Positions 9,135-17,175 of a DNA stretch of 43,356 nt are shown here, piece by piece. Made by a program: the position numbers and the translations under genes. The stretch is from contig NZ_JAJAEL010000037.1 of NCBI RefSeq assembly GCF_020447205.1, positions 104,695 to 148,050 on the forward strand, in the 5' to 3' direction. Origin of the DNA: Thalassolituus alkanivorans. GTDB taxonomy: Bacteria > Pseudomonadota > Gammaproteobacteria > Pseudomonadales > Oceanobacteraceae. A model generated the notes under the pieces. That model searched no databases, had not been told where the DNA came from, and saw only the letters and a list, made by a program, of their open reading frames with translations. Positions within the stretch are counted from its first letter, which is position 1. The number at the start of each line of letters is the position of its first letter.

Positions 9135-10946
9135 ATGAATATGCCAATGGAAAGCATAGAAACAGCCGTTAGTGATTTTTATGATATGGCCAGCCGGGCA
9201 GCCGAGCAGTACGGACGTCTGCTGGAAAAGGCGGTTAACCAGCCAACCACGGCTGATGACCCGGCAGCATCTGTGCTGACCGATTTCAGCGAAGCCTTCC
9301 GTGAGCTGGGCGAGCACATGCTGGAGAACCCGGGCAAGCTGATGAGTTACCAGATGGATCTGCTGAAAAAACAGCAGGAACTGTATCAGCACACGGCTTT
9401 GCGCTTTTTAGGGAAAGACGCTGATCCGGTAGTTACACCGGATAAAAGCGATAAGCGCTTCAAAGATGCACAGTGGAGCGAGAATCCGCTGTTCGATTAC
9501 ATCAAACAACTCTATCTGTTGCAGGGCAATACCCTGATGCAGATGGTCAAAGATACCGACGGCCTGAGCGAGCATGCGCACCAGAAAGTTGAGTATTTTG
9601 TTCGCCAGTACGTCAATGCCCTGGCGCCCACCAATTTTGCCGCACTGAACCCTGAGGTCATCCGTAAAACACTGGAAAGTGGTGGTGCCAATCTTTATGC
9701 CGGTATGGAACAGCTGGGTGAAGATCTGGAGGCCAGTGTAAAAGGGGCGCTGAACGTTGCCATGACTGACACCAGTGCGTTTCAGGTTGGCCGCAATCTG
9801 GCGACCACTCCGGGCAAAGTGGTGTATCAGAATGACCTGATTCAACTGATCCAGTACACACCAACAACGGAAAAAACGTATAAGCGTCCGCTGCTGGTTA
9901 TTCCGCCATTTATTAACAAGTATTACATTCTTGATCTGCGCGAGAGTAATTCGTACCTGAAATGGCTGGTTGATCAGGGACATACGGTGTTCTGTATTTC
10001 CTGGATTAATCCGGGGCCGTCGCTGCGCGATAAAGGTTTCGACAACTATATGCTCGAAGGCCCTATCGCGGCACTGGACGCCATTGAGCAGGCTACCGGT
10101 GAGAAAGAAGTTAACGCCATCGGTTATTGTCTGGGCGGTACTTTGCTGGCAGCCACGCTGGCTTACCTGAAGAAAAAGAAACAAGAACCGATTAAGTCTG
10201 CAACCTTTCTGGCGACCCTGACTGATTTTTCCCAACCGGGAGAGATTGGTGTCTTTATCAATGAGACGGCAATTTCGGCGCTGGAAAAACAGATGAATTT
10301 ACTCGGGTATTACGACGGCCGGCAAATGGCTTTCAGTTTTAATACTTTGCGGGAAAATGATCTGTTCTGGTCGTTTTTTATTAACAACTATCTGAAAGGT
10401 GAGCGCCCGGCGGCTTTTGATCTGTTGTACTGGAATACCGACAGCACCAACCTGCCGGCGGCGATGCATTCTTTCTACCTGCGTAATATGTACCTGGAAA
10501 ATAAACTGGTGCAGAAAAATGCACTGGAACTGGATGGCGAGAAAATCGATCTGAGTGCGATCAGCATTCCGACCTATTTCCTTTCTACCGCTCAGGATCA
10601 TATTGCTCTGTGGCAGGGAACCTATAAAGGTCCGCTGCTGATGGGTGGTAAAAACCGCTTTGTGCTGGGTGGCTCAGGCCATATCGCCGGGGTTGTTAAT
10701 CCTCCTTCAGCCAATAAATATGGCTACTGGACGAATGAAGCTCTGCCTCAGGATCCGGAAGAGTGGTATCGCAATGCAGAGCAGCATGAAGGTTCGTGGT
10801 GGCTTGACTGGCAGCAGTGGGCAACCGCTCAGGGCGGCTCTGAGCAGACCGACGCACGTGAGCCTGGAAGCGGTAAGCTCGGTATTATCGAAGATGCTCC
10901 GGGGCGTTATGTTAAACAACGCATCATTGATGTGCTGACGAAGTAA
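9135..10946 (+). CDS. phaC: Class I polyhydroxyalkanoate synthase
   Basis: Polymerises (R)-3-hydroxyacyl-CoA into PHA on the granule surface. At 603 residues it is the length of a class I enzyme (Cupriavidus PhaC is 589), working without a PhaE or PhaR partner. The N-terminal helical domain (1-220) precedes an alpha/beta-hydrolase domain. The lipase-like box GYCLGG gives the catalytic Cys332; Asp488 (in AQDHI) and His516 (in GSGHIAG) complete the triad, in spacing close to the Cupriavidus enzyme. The PhaC signature NPPSANKYGYWTN is also present. The start is ATG at 9135 after CAGGTGA. It is preceded by the phasin terminator and followed by its own. No phaA or phaB is in the window, so monomer supply must be encoded elsewhere. 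Confidence 0.96.
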   Translation: MNMPMESIETAVSDFYDMASRAAEQYGRLLEKAVNQPTTADDPAASVLTDFSEAFRELGEHMLENPGKLMSYQMDLLKKQQELYQHTALRFLGKDADPVVTPDKSDKRFKDAQWSENPLFDYIKQLYLLQGNTLMQMVKDTDGLSEHAHQKVEYFVRQYVNALAPTNFAALNPEVIRKTLESGGANLYAGMEQLGEDLEASVKGALNVAMTDTSAFQVGRNLATTPGKVVYQNDLIQLIQYTPTTEKTYKRPLLVIPPFINKYYILDLRESNSYLKWLVDQGHTVFCISWINPGPSLRDKGFDNYMLEGPIAALDAIEQATGEKEVNAIGYCLGGTLLAATLAYLKKKKQEPIKSATFLATLTDFSQPGEIGVFINETAISALEKQMNLLGYYDGRQMAFSFNTLRENDLFWSFFINNYLKGERPAAFDLLYWNTDSTNLPAAMHSFYLRNMYLENKLVQKNALELDGEKIDLSAISIPTYFLSTAQDHIALWQGTYKGPLLMGGKNRFVLGGSGHIAGVVNPPSANKYGYWTNEALPQDPEEWYRNAEQHEGSWWLDWQQWATAQGGSEQTDAREPGSGKLGIIEDAPGRYVKQRIIDVLTK

Positions 10947-10968
10947 TCAGCCCTGATTACTGGCTCAC

Positions 10969-10994
10969 AAAAACGGCGCTTCGGCGCCGTTTTT
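10969..10994 (+). terminator. Intrinsic terminator after phaC
   Basis: Symmetric stem AAAAACGGCGC / GCGCCGTTTTT with a TTCG loop, 22 bp after the phaC stop. The T-run ends within 20 bp of the next gene's likely -10 element. Confidence 0.93.
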
Positions 10995-11012
10995 GTTTTT
11001 CCATAATTCCGC

Positions 11013-11018
11013 TATGAT
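11013..11018 (+). promoter_or_regulatory. Candidate -10 box for the small-gene cluster
   Basis: TATGAT lies 30 bp before the GTG start at 11049 and directly after the phaC terminator, where the next transcript has to begin. The -35 region is a T-rich stretch with no good TTGACA match, so the call rests mainly on the -10 box and its position. Confidence 0.4.
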
Positions 11019-11048
11019 GGCCGCAGCATTCAGTTGTAAGGATTTTGC

Positions 11049-11492
11049 GTGTCACAATTCGATCAGGAATCCATCGTCTACGGCGTGATCCGCCATATAC
11101 CGGCTACCGATGAGTTCAGTGCCCGTCTTCACCGTCGCGCCAACTGGAGTGCCATTCAGTCATTGCCCTTAGGTGTTGATGATGACTGGTCACTGTTGTG
11201 CCGGGAAATGTTCTCCATGCCCGGCGATGATGTGTTCAGTGGCACTTACCACACTCAGCTGATTCACTTTGCCGCTTCCTATAAAGCGGTGGAGTATGAG
11301 TGGGAACAGTGGCTGCGTCAGTTCGAGGCTTTGCTGAAAAGCATGTACTGGGTGTCGGCAACCGTGCACCTGGAAACCGAGCTGTCCGGTAAGCACACTT
11401 TTAACTGGAACGCCGACCAGGGCCATGTGCCTTCAGATGCTGATCTGCGCATGAGCTGTGAGTGGGAGAGGGAGGCAGGTTTTGCCATCTGA
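11049..11492 (+). CDS. Conserved-looking protein of unknown function, first of three overlapping small genes
   Basis: A 147-residue soluble, acidic protein that I do not recognise. It starts at GTG behind a good AAGGA (11037-11042). No signal peptide or membrane segment is visible. Trp and Tyr are frequent (YKAVEYEWEQWLRQFEALL), and the middle reads as amphipathic helices followed by a beta segment (VSATVHLETELSG). Two Cys, in LLCREM and MSCEWE, are far apart. Its last 11 bases overlap the start of the YheU-like gene, whose Shine-Dalgarno lies inside this gene, so the two are translationally coupled. The context gives no clear role. Confidence 0.75.
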   Translation: MSQFDQESIVYGVIRHIPATDEFSARLHRRANWSAIQSLPLGVDDDWSLLCREMFSMPGDDVFSGTYHTQLIHFAASYKAVEYEWEQWLRQFEALLKSMYWVSATVHLETELSGKHTFNWNADQGHVPSDADLRMSCEWEREAGFAI

Positions 11493-11832
11493 TTCCCTCC
11501 CGCCCGATGATCACAACTACGCCCGTACTTCTGATAGCGAAGAGGCTCCTTACGGTGAAGATGCGCCGCAGGAAGGCGTTCTGGCAATTCCTTACCAACA
11601 GCTGAGTGCTGAGGCGCTGGACGGCATTCTGGAAGACTTTGTCTGCCGTGAAGGCACAGATTACGGCGATTACGACGTCAGCCTGGAAGATAAAAAAGCT
11701 CAGGTTAAAGCCCAGTTAGCTGATGGCAGTGCCATGCTTTTGTTTGACCCCGTCCAACAGACCTGCCACATTGAAATGACCCGCGTATTACGCAGTCATG
11801 GCTGGTCTGGTGGTGACTATGGACGACCTTAA
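11482..11832 (+). CDS. yheU: YheU family (UPF0270) protein with an N-terminal extension
   Basis: The C-terminal 75 or so residues (from VLAIPYQQLSAEALDGI) match the YheU/UPF0270 family, a small protein of unknown function usually about 72 residues long; the block FVCREGTDYGDYDVSLEDK is its hallmark. Here a 35-40 residue acidic, Pro/Ser/Asp-rich extension precedes the domain. I place the start at TTG 11482 because GGAGG sits 6 nt upstream; GTG at 11458 is possible but lacks such a site. There is no ATG or GTG at the normal domain boundary, so the extension is probably real. The gene overlaps its upstream neighbour by 11 bp and contains the start of the coiled-coil gene. Confidence 0.78.
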   Translation: MPSDSLPPDDHNYARTSDSEEAPYGEDAPQEGVLAIPYQQLSAEALDGILEDFVCREGTDYGDYDVSLEDKKAQVKAQLADGSAMLLFDPVQQTCHIEMTRVLRSHGWSGGDYGRP

Positions 11833-12016
11833 ACAGCAACAACTGAAACGACGCCTGCGCACGGCGATTGGCGAGATTGATGAGATGAAAGCCCAGTTGG
11901 CTGAAGTCCGCCGCTGCTGTGCTGAGCTGGCCGCCGCTATGCGCCAGATCCGCGAAGATGCTGAACAGGCAAAACTGGAAGCTGAGCGGCGTAAGCGTAT
12001 CAAACGCGTTGTCTGA
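11819..12016 (+). CDS. Short coiled-coil protein of unknown function
   Basis: About 65 residues from ATG 11819 (72 from ATG 11798). The whole protein is a charged heptad-like helix (LKRRLRTAIGEIDEMKAQL, then a Cys pair RRCCAEL, then EDAEQAKLEAERRKR) ending in a basic tail. It resembles small SlyX- or ZapB-like coiled coils only in general character. I prefer 11819 because GGTGGTGA precedes it, while 11798 has no ribosome binding site. It overlaps the yheU-like stop by 14 bp, so it is translated from the same message. It is convergent with mnmC, whose stop lies about 10 bp away. Coding is likely; function is unknown. Confidence 0.6.
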   Translation: MDDLKQQQLKRRLRTAIGEIDEMKAQLAEVRRCCAELAAAMRQIREDAEQAKLEAERRKRIKRVV

Positions 12017-12026
12017 TCTTTCCGGC

Positions 12027-14129
12027 TCAGCCCTGAGCCAGTTCCGGCGGCAATTTGCGCCGCACCATATCCCGCAGCAAAAACCGTCCCGGCCATAAGG
12101 CTTCGGCCACATCCAGTGCCACAGGCAGCGGAGCCCCCAGCATTTGTTGCACCAGCAGCTCGGCACAGAGCGGAGCCGAAGCCAGCCCACGTGAACCATG
12201 ACCGATATTCAGCCATAGCCCCGGATACTGCGGTGCTGCTTTGGCCGGAATGCGTTTGGCGTTACGCACCAGCCCGCTGAAGCGATGCACAAACCCGCGG
12301 CTCTCTGGCACCGCTCCGACCATGGGCAAATAATCGGGAGTGGTGCAGCGGAAGCCAACCCGGCCGCCGAGAATCAGCTTCATGCCCTGCTGCTTATTCA
12401 GATCCTGCCATTGCGGACCGAAATCCGGCAGATGATCAAGGTTGGTCTGATGGTCACTGTCACGCAGCTGAGTGTCATCATCCCGCAGGTTATAGGTTGC
12501 TCCCAGACACAGCCGGCCATTACGTGCTGGCGCCATATAGCTGCGGCCGCAGAGTACGGTATTCAGTGCAGGAGTCTGTGCTGGGCTTAAATAACTGAGC
12601 TGGCCGCGGATGCGCTTCAGTGGCAGATACGCCTCAGGCAGCAGGTTTGTGGCCGCATTGGCGCAGGCCAGTACCAGCTGGCTGCTTTGCAGGATGGTGC
12701 CGTCGCTGCACTGAATCTGCCAGCCCTGTGGGATTTGTTGCAGCGCGCTGACCTGACGTTGTGTGAAGCGGATATTCGTGTGTTGCAGCAGAATCCGGCA
12801 TAAATCTGCCGGGCTGACCCAGCCTGCCTGTGGGAAAAACAGACCGCCGCTCTGTTGCGGGGCTCCGGCAATTTTCCCCGCCTGGGTCTGGTCCAGCGGC
12901 TGTACCAGAGCCTCGGGCAGGCTGCGGGTCTGGCTGAATTTCAGCTGACGCTGGGCTTCTTTATCATCGTAAGCCAGCTGCAGCACGCCACATTGTGACC
13001 AGTAGGGGTTATCTGCGTCAGCGGCGCCTAAATGGCGGCGCATATAGGGCAGAGCATACTGAAAGGCGGCCAGATAAAAATCGGTATGAATGGCGTTGTC
13101 GCCGGCAGCGAGTTTTACATAGAGCCCGCCCTGAGGGTTGCCGGAGGCCTGCTGGGCAATACCTGCAGCATCTATGACATGTACCTTCAGACCACGTTCG
13201 GCCAGCGCTCTGGCGGTGGTGGCTCCGGCGAGTCCGGCGCCGATGACAACAACCTCTGCGTCATCGGCTTGTGTGTTCTGTTGCAGCAACCAGGGTTTGT
13301 GCAGAAAGCAGGGCGCCAGCTCCGGTCCCTGGCGGCGGTTAAAGCTGCCGGCCAGCATCTCGCGTTTACGGCCGTAACCGGGCACCCGCTTCACGTTAAA
13401 GCCTGCACCCAGCAGGCCACGGCGGACAATGCCTGCCGAGGTGAAGGTGGCGACCGTGGCGGGCTGTTCTCCCTGATATTGGTCTGGCTGGCGCTGGCTT
13501 AAGCGGCGCATACCGCTGAATAATTCTTCTGACCACATTTGTGGATTTTTTGAGGGTGCAAAGCCATCCAGATACCAGGCATGCACCGGGCCGCTTAATT
13601 GCGGCAGAGCTTCTTTGACATCGGCAAAGATCAGCGTCAGGGATATACGTTCTTCCGGCCAGACCAGACGATGGAAACCGGCAACCGGCAGCGGATACTG
13701 GGCGAACAGCTGGGCGCTCAGTTCACTGAGTTGCGGCCACAATGCCAGTGCCTGTTGCAGTTGGCTGAGCGTCAGCGGGAATTTTTCAATGCTGGTGAAA
13801 TGCAGCCAGGCGCTGTCGTGTTTGCTGCTTTGACGCCAGCTTTCCCAGGTCATCAGGAAATTCAGCCCGGTGCCGAATCCGGTTTCGACAATACTGAAAT
13901 TGTCCTGCCAGTCAGACCAGCGCTGTGGCAAACCATTGTGCTGTAAAAAAACATAGCGGCTTTCTTCCAGACCGTTATCCACGGAAAAATACGGATCATC
14001 AAATTCACGGGAAACCGGCAGGCCGTCGTCATTCCACAGCAGGTCGGGAGCAGAGGGGGCCTGATTGCTGCTGGGAGTGTCAGGCGCCGGCTGATGGCTG
14101 GCCGGCTGGTCGGAAGAGATGGAAGACAC
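12027..14129 (-). CDS. mnmC: Bifunctional tRNA-modifying enzyme MnmC
   Basis: Carries out the last two steps in making 5-methylaminomethyl-2-thiouridine at tRNA wobble position 34. The C-terminal FAD domain removes the carboxymethyl group from cmnm5s2U, and the N-terminal domain then methylates with S-adenosylmethionine. The protein is 700 residues against about 668 in E. coli. The methyltransferase motif ETGFGTG lies at 82-88 and the YLDGFAPSKNPQMW block at about 186-199. The FAD-binding GAGLAG is at 297-302, and the two domains are intact and fused. The extra length is a Ser/Pro/Gln-rich N-terminus (residues 1-28). The start is GTG at 14129, since no ATG exists before the conserved region. 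It diverges from the AEC permease. Confidence 0.96.
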   Translation of the reverse strand: MSSISSDQPASHQPAPDTPSSNQAPSAPDLLWNDDGLPVSREFDDPYFSVDNGLEESRYVFLQHNGLPQRWSDWQDNFSIVETGFGTGLNFLMTWESWRQSSKHDSAWLHFTSIEKFPLTLSQLQQALALWPQLSELSAQLFAQYPLPVAGFHRLVWPEERISLTLIFADVKEALPQLSGPVHAWYLDGFAPSKNPQMWSEELFSGMRRLSQRQPDQYQGEQPATVATFTSAGIVRRGLLGAGFNVKRVPGYGRKREMLAGSFNRRQGPELAPCFLHKPWLLQQNTQADDAEVVVIGAGLAGATTARALAERGLKVHVIDAAGIAQQASGNPQGGLYVKLAAGDNAIHTDFYLAAFQYALPYMRRHLGAADADNPYWSQCGVLQLAYDDKEAQRQLKFSQTRSLPEALVQPLDQTQAGKIAGAPQQSGGLFFPQAGWVSPADLCRILLQHTNIRFTQRQVSALQQIPQGWQIQCSDGTILQSSQLVLACANAATNLLPEAYLPLKRIRGQLSYLSPAQTPALNTVLCGRSYMAPARNGRLCLGATYNLRDDDTQLRDSDHQTNLDHLPDFGPQWQDLNKQQGMKLILGGRVGFRCTTPDYLPMVGAVPESRGFVHRFSGLVRNAKRIPAKAAPQYPGLWLNIGHGSRGLASAPLCAELLVQQMLGAPLPVALDVAEALWPGRFLLRDMVRRKLPPELAQG

Positions 14130-14220
14130 AGATATTCTCAGAATGGGTGAGTATAAACGCCGCTATTTTACCGTCAGTACACTGCAGACAAAAAGCACAG
14201 CGCTCACGTATTATCCGCCC

Positions 14221-15102
14221 ATGATAACCGAAATTTTCGCCATTATGGCGCCTGTGCTGGCCTGTGCCGCCATCGGCTTTTTCTGGGCGCGCCAGGGCTA
14301 TGCGTTTGATCCGGAATTTATTTCCCGCCTGGTGCTGAATGTTGCAGCGCCCTGTCTGATGCTGTCGGTACTGGGCTCTGTTGAAATCGATATTGTGGCT
14401 TTTCAGCGCACCGCGCTGGCCTGTGTGCTGGTGGCCGCGTTGATGGCGGCTCTGGGCATCCTGGTTACGCGCCTTCTGGGCGATGATGTACGCGCTTATC
14501 TGCCATCTTTTGTCTTTCCTAATGTCGGTAATATGGGGTTGCCGGTATGCCTGCTGGCATTCGGGCAGGAGGGACTGGCACTGGCGCTGGCATTTTTTAT
14601 GGTGCTGTCTGTTGCGCATTTTCCGGCCGGGATTTTGCTGGCAGGCGGACGTCAGGCCGGTGGTCTTGCCGGGCTGGCTAAAATGCCAATTTTATATGCC
14701 ATTGTGATTGCATTGCTGTTGTTATGGGCGGATTGGACGTTACCGGCTGCGGTGCAGAATTCGGTGCGTTTAATCGGTGGTATGACGATTCCGTTAATGC
14801 TGATTACCCTGGGTGTTTCGTTGCAGCGCCTGCAGGTCCGGCAGTGGCGTCAGGCCCTGCTTTACAGCCTGTTACGGATATTTGGTGGTCTGGCAGTGGG
14901 GTTGCTGGTAGTGAGTATGCTGGATCTTTCCGGAACGGAAAAAGGTGTTGTGCTGTTGCAGGCATCCATGCCGGTTGCGGTGTTCAATTATTTATTTGCG
15001 GAGCGCTATCAGCGTGCTCCGGAAGCGGTGGCCGGAATGGTGGTGATGTCGACACTGCTCTCATTCATCACGATTCCGGCACTGCTCTGGTGGCTGCTTT
15101 AA
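14221..15102 (+). CDS. AEC family permease
   Basis: A 293-residue inner-membrane carrier of the auxin efflux carrier (AEC) family, with about 10 hydrophobic helices. Typical family features are the N-terminal MAPVLACAAIGFFWAR, the AAPCLMLSVL helix and the central FPNVGNMGLPVCLLAFG segment with its conserved Asn-Gly-Leu-Pro. The C-terminal half repeats the fold (GGMTIPLMLITLGVSLQ). Characterised members move malate, malonate and other small anions; the substrate here is unknown. I start at ATG 14221, where the first membrane helix begins; an upstream start at 14119 would add 34 hydrophilic residues and run into the mnmC start. It converges on the cyclophilin gene with only 7 bp between stops and no terminator visible. 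Confidence 0.88.
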   Translation: MITEIFAIMAPVLACAAIGFFWARQGYAFDPEFISRLVLNVAAPCLMLSVLGSVEIDIVAFQRTALACVLVAALMAALGILVTRLLGDDVRAYLPSFVFPNVGNMGLPVCLLAFGQEGLALALAFFMVLSVAHFPAGILLAGGRQAGGLAGLAKMPILYAIVIALLLLWADWTLPAAVQNSVRLIGGMTIPLMLITLGVSLQRLQVRQWRQALLYSLLRIFGGLAVGLLVVSMLDLSGTEKGVVLLQASMPVAVFNYLFAERYQRAPEAVAGMVVMSTLLSFITIPALLWWLL

Positions 15103-15109
15103 TCAGGCC

Positions 15110-15718
15110 TTACTGAGCTTCTGCCGCTTCCGCTTTATTGTCGTCGCTGATCACGCTGACCGATTCAATCAGGATGCTCTCGCGCGGAATATCGCGGGCG
15201 CCGGTTGGGCTGGTGGCGATGTTGTCGACCACATCCATGCCTTTCACGACCTTACCGAACACGGCATAACCGAAATCCCGCGCACCGTGATCGAGGAAAC
15301 TGTTGTCTTTTACGTTGATAAAAAACTGGCTGGTGGCACTGTCGATAACGCTGGTACGTGCCATGGCGATACTGCCGCGGGTATTTTTCAGGCCGTTTTC
15401 TGCTTCATTTTTAATCGGTGGCAGTGTGGCTTTCTGGCGCATATCGGCACTGAAACCGCCACCCTGGATCATAAAGTCACGGATCACGCGGTGAAAAATG
15501 GTGCCGTCGTAGTGCTTGCTTTCAACATAGGTTAAAAAATTATCAACGCTGAGCGGTGCTTTGCTGCGGTCCAGTTCCAGCTCGATATCGCCGGCGCTGG
15601 TTTTCATCAGAACATGAACATTATCGGCGCTTTCTTCGGCCTGCAGACTCAGAGGTGCGAGCAGCACCGACAGGCTCAGGGCAGCACTTTGCAGGGTTGT
15701 TTTTATCAGACGTTGCAT
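15110..15718 (-). CDS. Periplasmic peptidyl-prolyl cis-trans isomerase, cyclophilin type
   Basis: A 202-residue cyclophilin that speeds proline isomerisation during folding of exported proteins. A signal peptide (residues 1-27, ending PLSLQA) predicts the periplasm, so it is PpiA-like rather than cytoplasmic PpiB. The core motifs [13 protein letters not shown] and [10 protein letters not shown] are present, including the catalytic Arg of FHRVI. As in other bacterial cyclophilins, the usual eukaryotic Trp is not obvious. ATG at 15718 is preceded by GGAG at 8 nt; the in-frame TTG at 15733 lies upstream of this site and is less likely. The C-terminus has an acidic Ala/Glu tail. Confidence 0.93.
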   Translation of the reverse strand: MQRLIKTTLQSAALSLSVLLAPLSLQAEESADNVHVLMKTSAGDIELELDRSKAPLSVDNFLTYVESKHYDGTIFHRVIRDFMIQGGGFSADMRQKATLPPIKNEAENGLKNTRGSIAMARTSVIDSATSQFFINVKDNSFLDHGARDFGYAVFGKVVKGMDVVDNIATSPTGARDIPRESILIESVSVISDDNKAEAAEAQ

Positions 15719-15790
15719 TAATGATCTCCGCAAGAAAAGTATCCGGTTTAGTACCGGAATTCGTTAAATGGTTCATATAGGGTCAGGCTT

Positions 15791-16081
15791 GTGGCTAAAG
15801 CTAAAGTAAGAATTGTATTTTGTGAAGGCTGTAAATGGGCTTTGCGTTCTGGCTGGTATGCGCAGGAACTGTTTTCGACCTTTCACGGCAAGCTTGCAGC
15901 CATCGAACTGGTGGTTGGCGAATCCGGGCAATTTCAGGTCTGGGCAAATGATCAGTGCCTGTGGGACCGTAAAGAGCAGGGCGGTTTCCCGGAAATTGCC
16001 GAATTGAAGCGCCTGCTGCGCGACTGCATTGCCCCGGAGGCGTCGCTGGGGCACTGCGATCTGGATAGTGGTGGAGATTAA
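15791..16081 (+). CDS. SelT/SelW/SelH (Rdx) family protein, cysteine form
   Basis: A 96-residue thioredoxin-like protein of the selenoprotein W family. The redox motif CEGC sits at residues 11-14, where selenoprotein members have CxxU; here both are Cys, so no selenocysteine is needed. The following KWALRSGWYAQELFSTF and the strand QFQVWANDQCLWDR are standard for the family. A thiol-redox role is expected from the family; the partner is unknown. It starts at GTG 15791 with only a weak AGG upstream. The gene diverges from the cyclophilin gene, and its downstream region holds a short tandem repeat and a bidirectional terminator. Confidence 0.88.
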   Translation: MAKAKVRIVFCEGCKWALRSGWYAQELFSTFHGKLAAIELVVGESGQFQVWANDQCLWDRKEQGGFPEIAELKRLLRDCIAPEASLGHCDLDSGGD

Positions 16082-16093
16082 AAGCCCAGGCAG

Positions 16094-16153
16094 CAATAAA
16101 ACGTGCAGCAATAAAACGGGAAACAATGAAACGGAAAGCAATAAAAAAGGGAG
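16094..16153. repeat. 15-bp tandem repeat, four copies
   Basis: Four imperfect copies begin at 16094, 16109, 16124 and 16139, an exact 15-bp period with core GCAATAAAACG. The last copy merges into the terminator hairpin. It lies just after the Rdx stop codon, and the period is a multiple of three. Confidence 0.7.
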
Positions 16154-16171
16154 CAAAGTGCTCCCTCTTTT
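16143..16171. terminator. Bidirectional terminator between Rdx and SH3 genes
   Basis: Stem GGGAGCA / TGCTCCC with an AAG loop, an A-run on the left and TCTTTT on the right, so it can act on both converging transcripts. Confidence 0.85.
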
Positions 16172-16184
16172 ATGACGGTGGTTT

Positions 16185-16847
16185 TTATGACCAGCCGCTG
16201 CTGCGTTTGCCACGGATAGACGGCAGAATCAGACCCGCCAGAATACCGATAATGACCAGGCCACCGCCGTACAGAATAAAGGTCTGCTGACGGTTATCCT
16301 GCAGCTGGGCATTTTCCGCGGTCAGGGCTTCTACCTGAATTTCCAGCTCCTGATTGCGCATGGTCAGTTTTTTCGATTTTTCATCCAGTGCCAGGGCATT
16401 GGCTGAGATACTTTTAATGCGTTCCAGTTCTTTTTCCAGATCGCTGTTCTCACGGCCAAGGCCGGAACGGTCGCTTTTCAGCTTCTCAACTTCGCTCTGG
16501 AATTCAGCGCGCTGGGTTTTTGTGGTTTCCAGTTCAGCTTTTACTTTTTCCAGTTCACGGTTGGCCAGGATTAATTTTTCTTTGGCAATGGGTTCCATTT
16601 CCAGAAAACGGGTCAGTACGTAACCTTCAACCCCTTTGTCGGTCTGTACTTTGGTGTAACCGGTTTCTGCATCTTCTTCGATAAATATCAGATGTTCACC
16701 GCTTGGTAACGCTTTCAGAATGCGGAATTCCTGGCTGGGGCCGGAGCGCAGTTGCAGCCACAGAGTGTCGGTAACGTAGCGTTTTTCAACGGCAGCAGCC
16801 GTGGCAGCAGTGGCCAGCAGGGAGAGGGCAATCAGAAATTTTTTCAC
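16185..16847 (-). CDS. SH3-domain coiled-coil membrane protein (YgiM / TIGR04211 type)
   Basis: A 220-residue envelope protein. In order it has a signal peptide (1-19), a bacterial SH3 domain (about 22-90; LWLQLRSGPSQEFRILKAL, VEGYVLTRFL), a long charged coiled coil (about 95-185) and a C-terminal membrane helix (ILYGGGLVIIGILAGLILP) followed by a short basic tail. This is the layout of E. coli YgiM and the TIGR04211 family. The SH3 domain should face the periplasm and may touch peptidoglycan, with the protein anchored from its C-terminus. No precise function is established. It lies 26 bp downstream of yciI on the same strand, possibly one transcript with yciB and yciI. Confidence 0.9.
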   Translation of the reverse strand: MKKFLIALSLLATAATAAAVEKRYVTDTLWLQLRSGPSQEFRILKALPSGEHLIFIEEDAETGYTKVQTDKGVEGYVLTRFLEMEPIAKEKLILANRELEKVKAELETTKTQRAEFQSEVEKLKSDRSGLGRENSDLEKELERIKSISANALALDEKSKKLTMRNQELEIQVEALTAENAQLQDNRQQTFILYGGGLVIIGILAGLILPSIRGKRSSGWS

Positions 16848-16873
16848 AGCATATACCTTTTTATTTTTTCCGT

Positions 16874-17173
16874 TCAGGGAAGGACTTTACGGAACGGTTT
16901 AACCGTTACCTGCTGGTAAACACCAGCGCTGACATAAGGATCGGCATCGGCCCAGGCCTGAGCATCTGCAAGAGACGTAAACTCGGCCACTACCAAGCTG
17001 CCAGTGAAGCCGGCACTGCCAGGATCTTCGCTGTCGATGGCGGGGTGCGGGCCAGCAATCAGCAGACGGCCGGCGGCGGTTAAATCCTGCAGGCGCTGCA
17101 GGTGAGCCGGGCGTACTGACAGGCGTTTTTCCAGACTGTCAGGCACATCCTGACTGATAATGGCGTACCACAT
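16874..17173 (-). CDS. yciI: YciI family protein
   Basis: A 99-residue protein matching YciI over its whole length, a ferredoxin-like alpha/beta fold. The conserved blocks [23 protein letters not shown] and [12 protein letters not shown] are present, with the family's active-site-like His (in RPAHL) and Asp (in AWADADPY). The biochemical role of YciI is not settled. The ATG is 2 bp from the yciB stop, so the two are coupled; this yciB-yciI pairing recurs in related genomes. Confidence 0.95.
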   Translation of the reverse strand: MWYAIISQDVPDSLEKRLSVRPAHLQRLQDLTAAGRLLIAGPHPAIDSEDPGSAGFTGSLVVAEFTSLADAQAWADADPYVSAGVYQQVTVKPFRKVLP

Positions 17174-17175
17174 GC

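Noticed and set aside
9135-12016. A biosynthetic or defence island around the PHA locus
   Set aside because: There is no integrase, transposase, tRNA attachment site or repeat pair, and the flanking genes are ordinary chromosomal ones.
15791-16081. Selenocysteine insertion in the Rdx gene
   Set aside because: The motif is CEGC with two ordinary Cys codons, and no in-frame TGA or SECIS-like hairpin follows.
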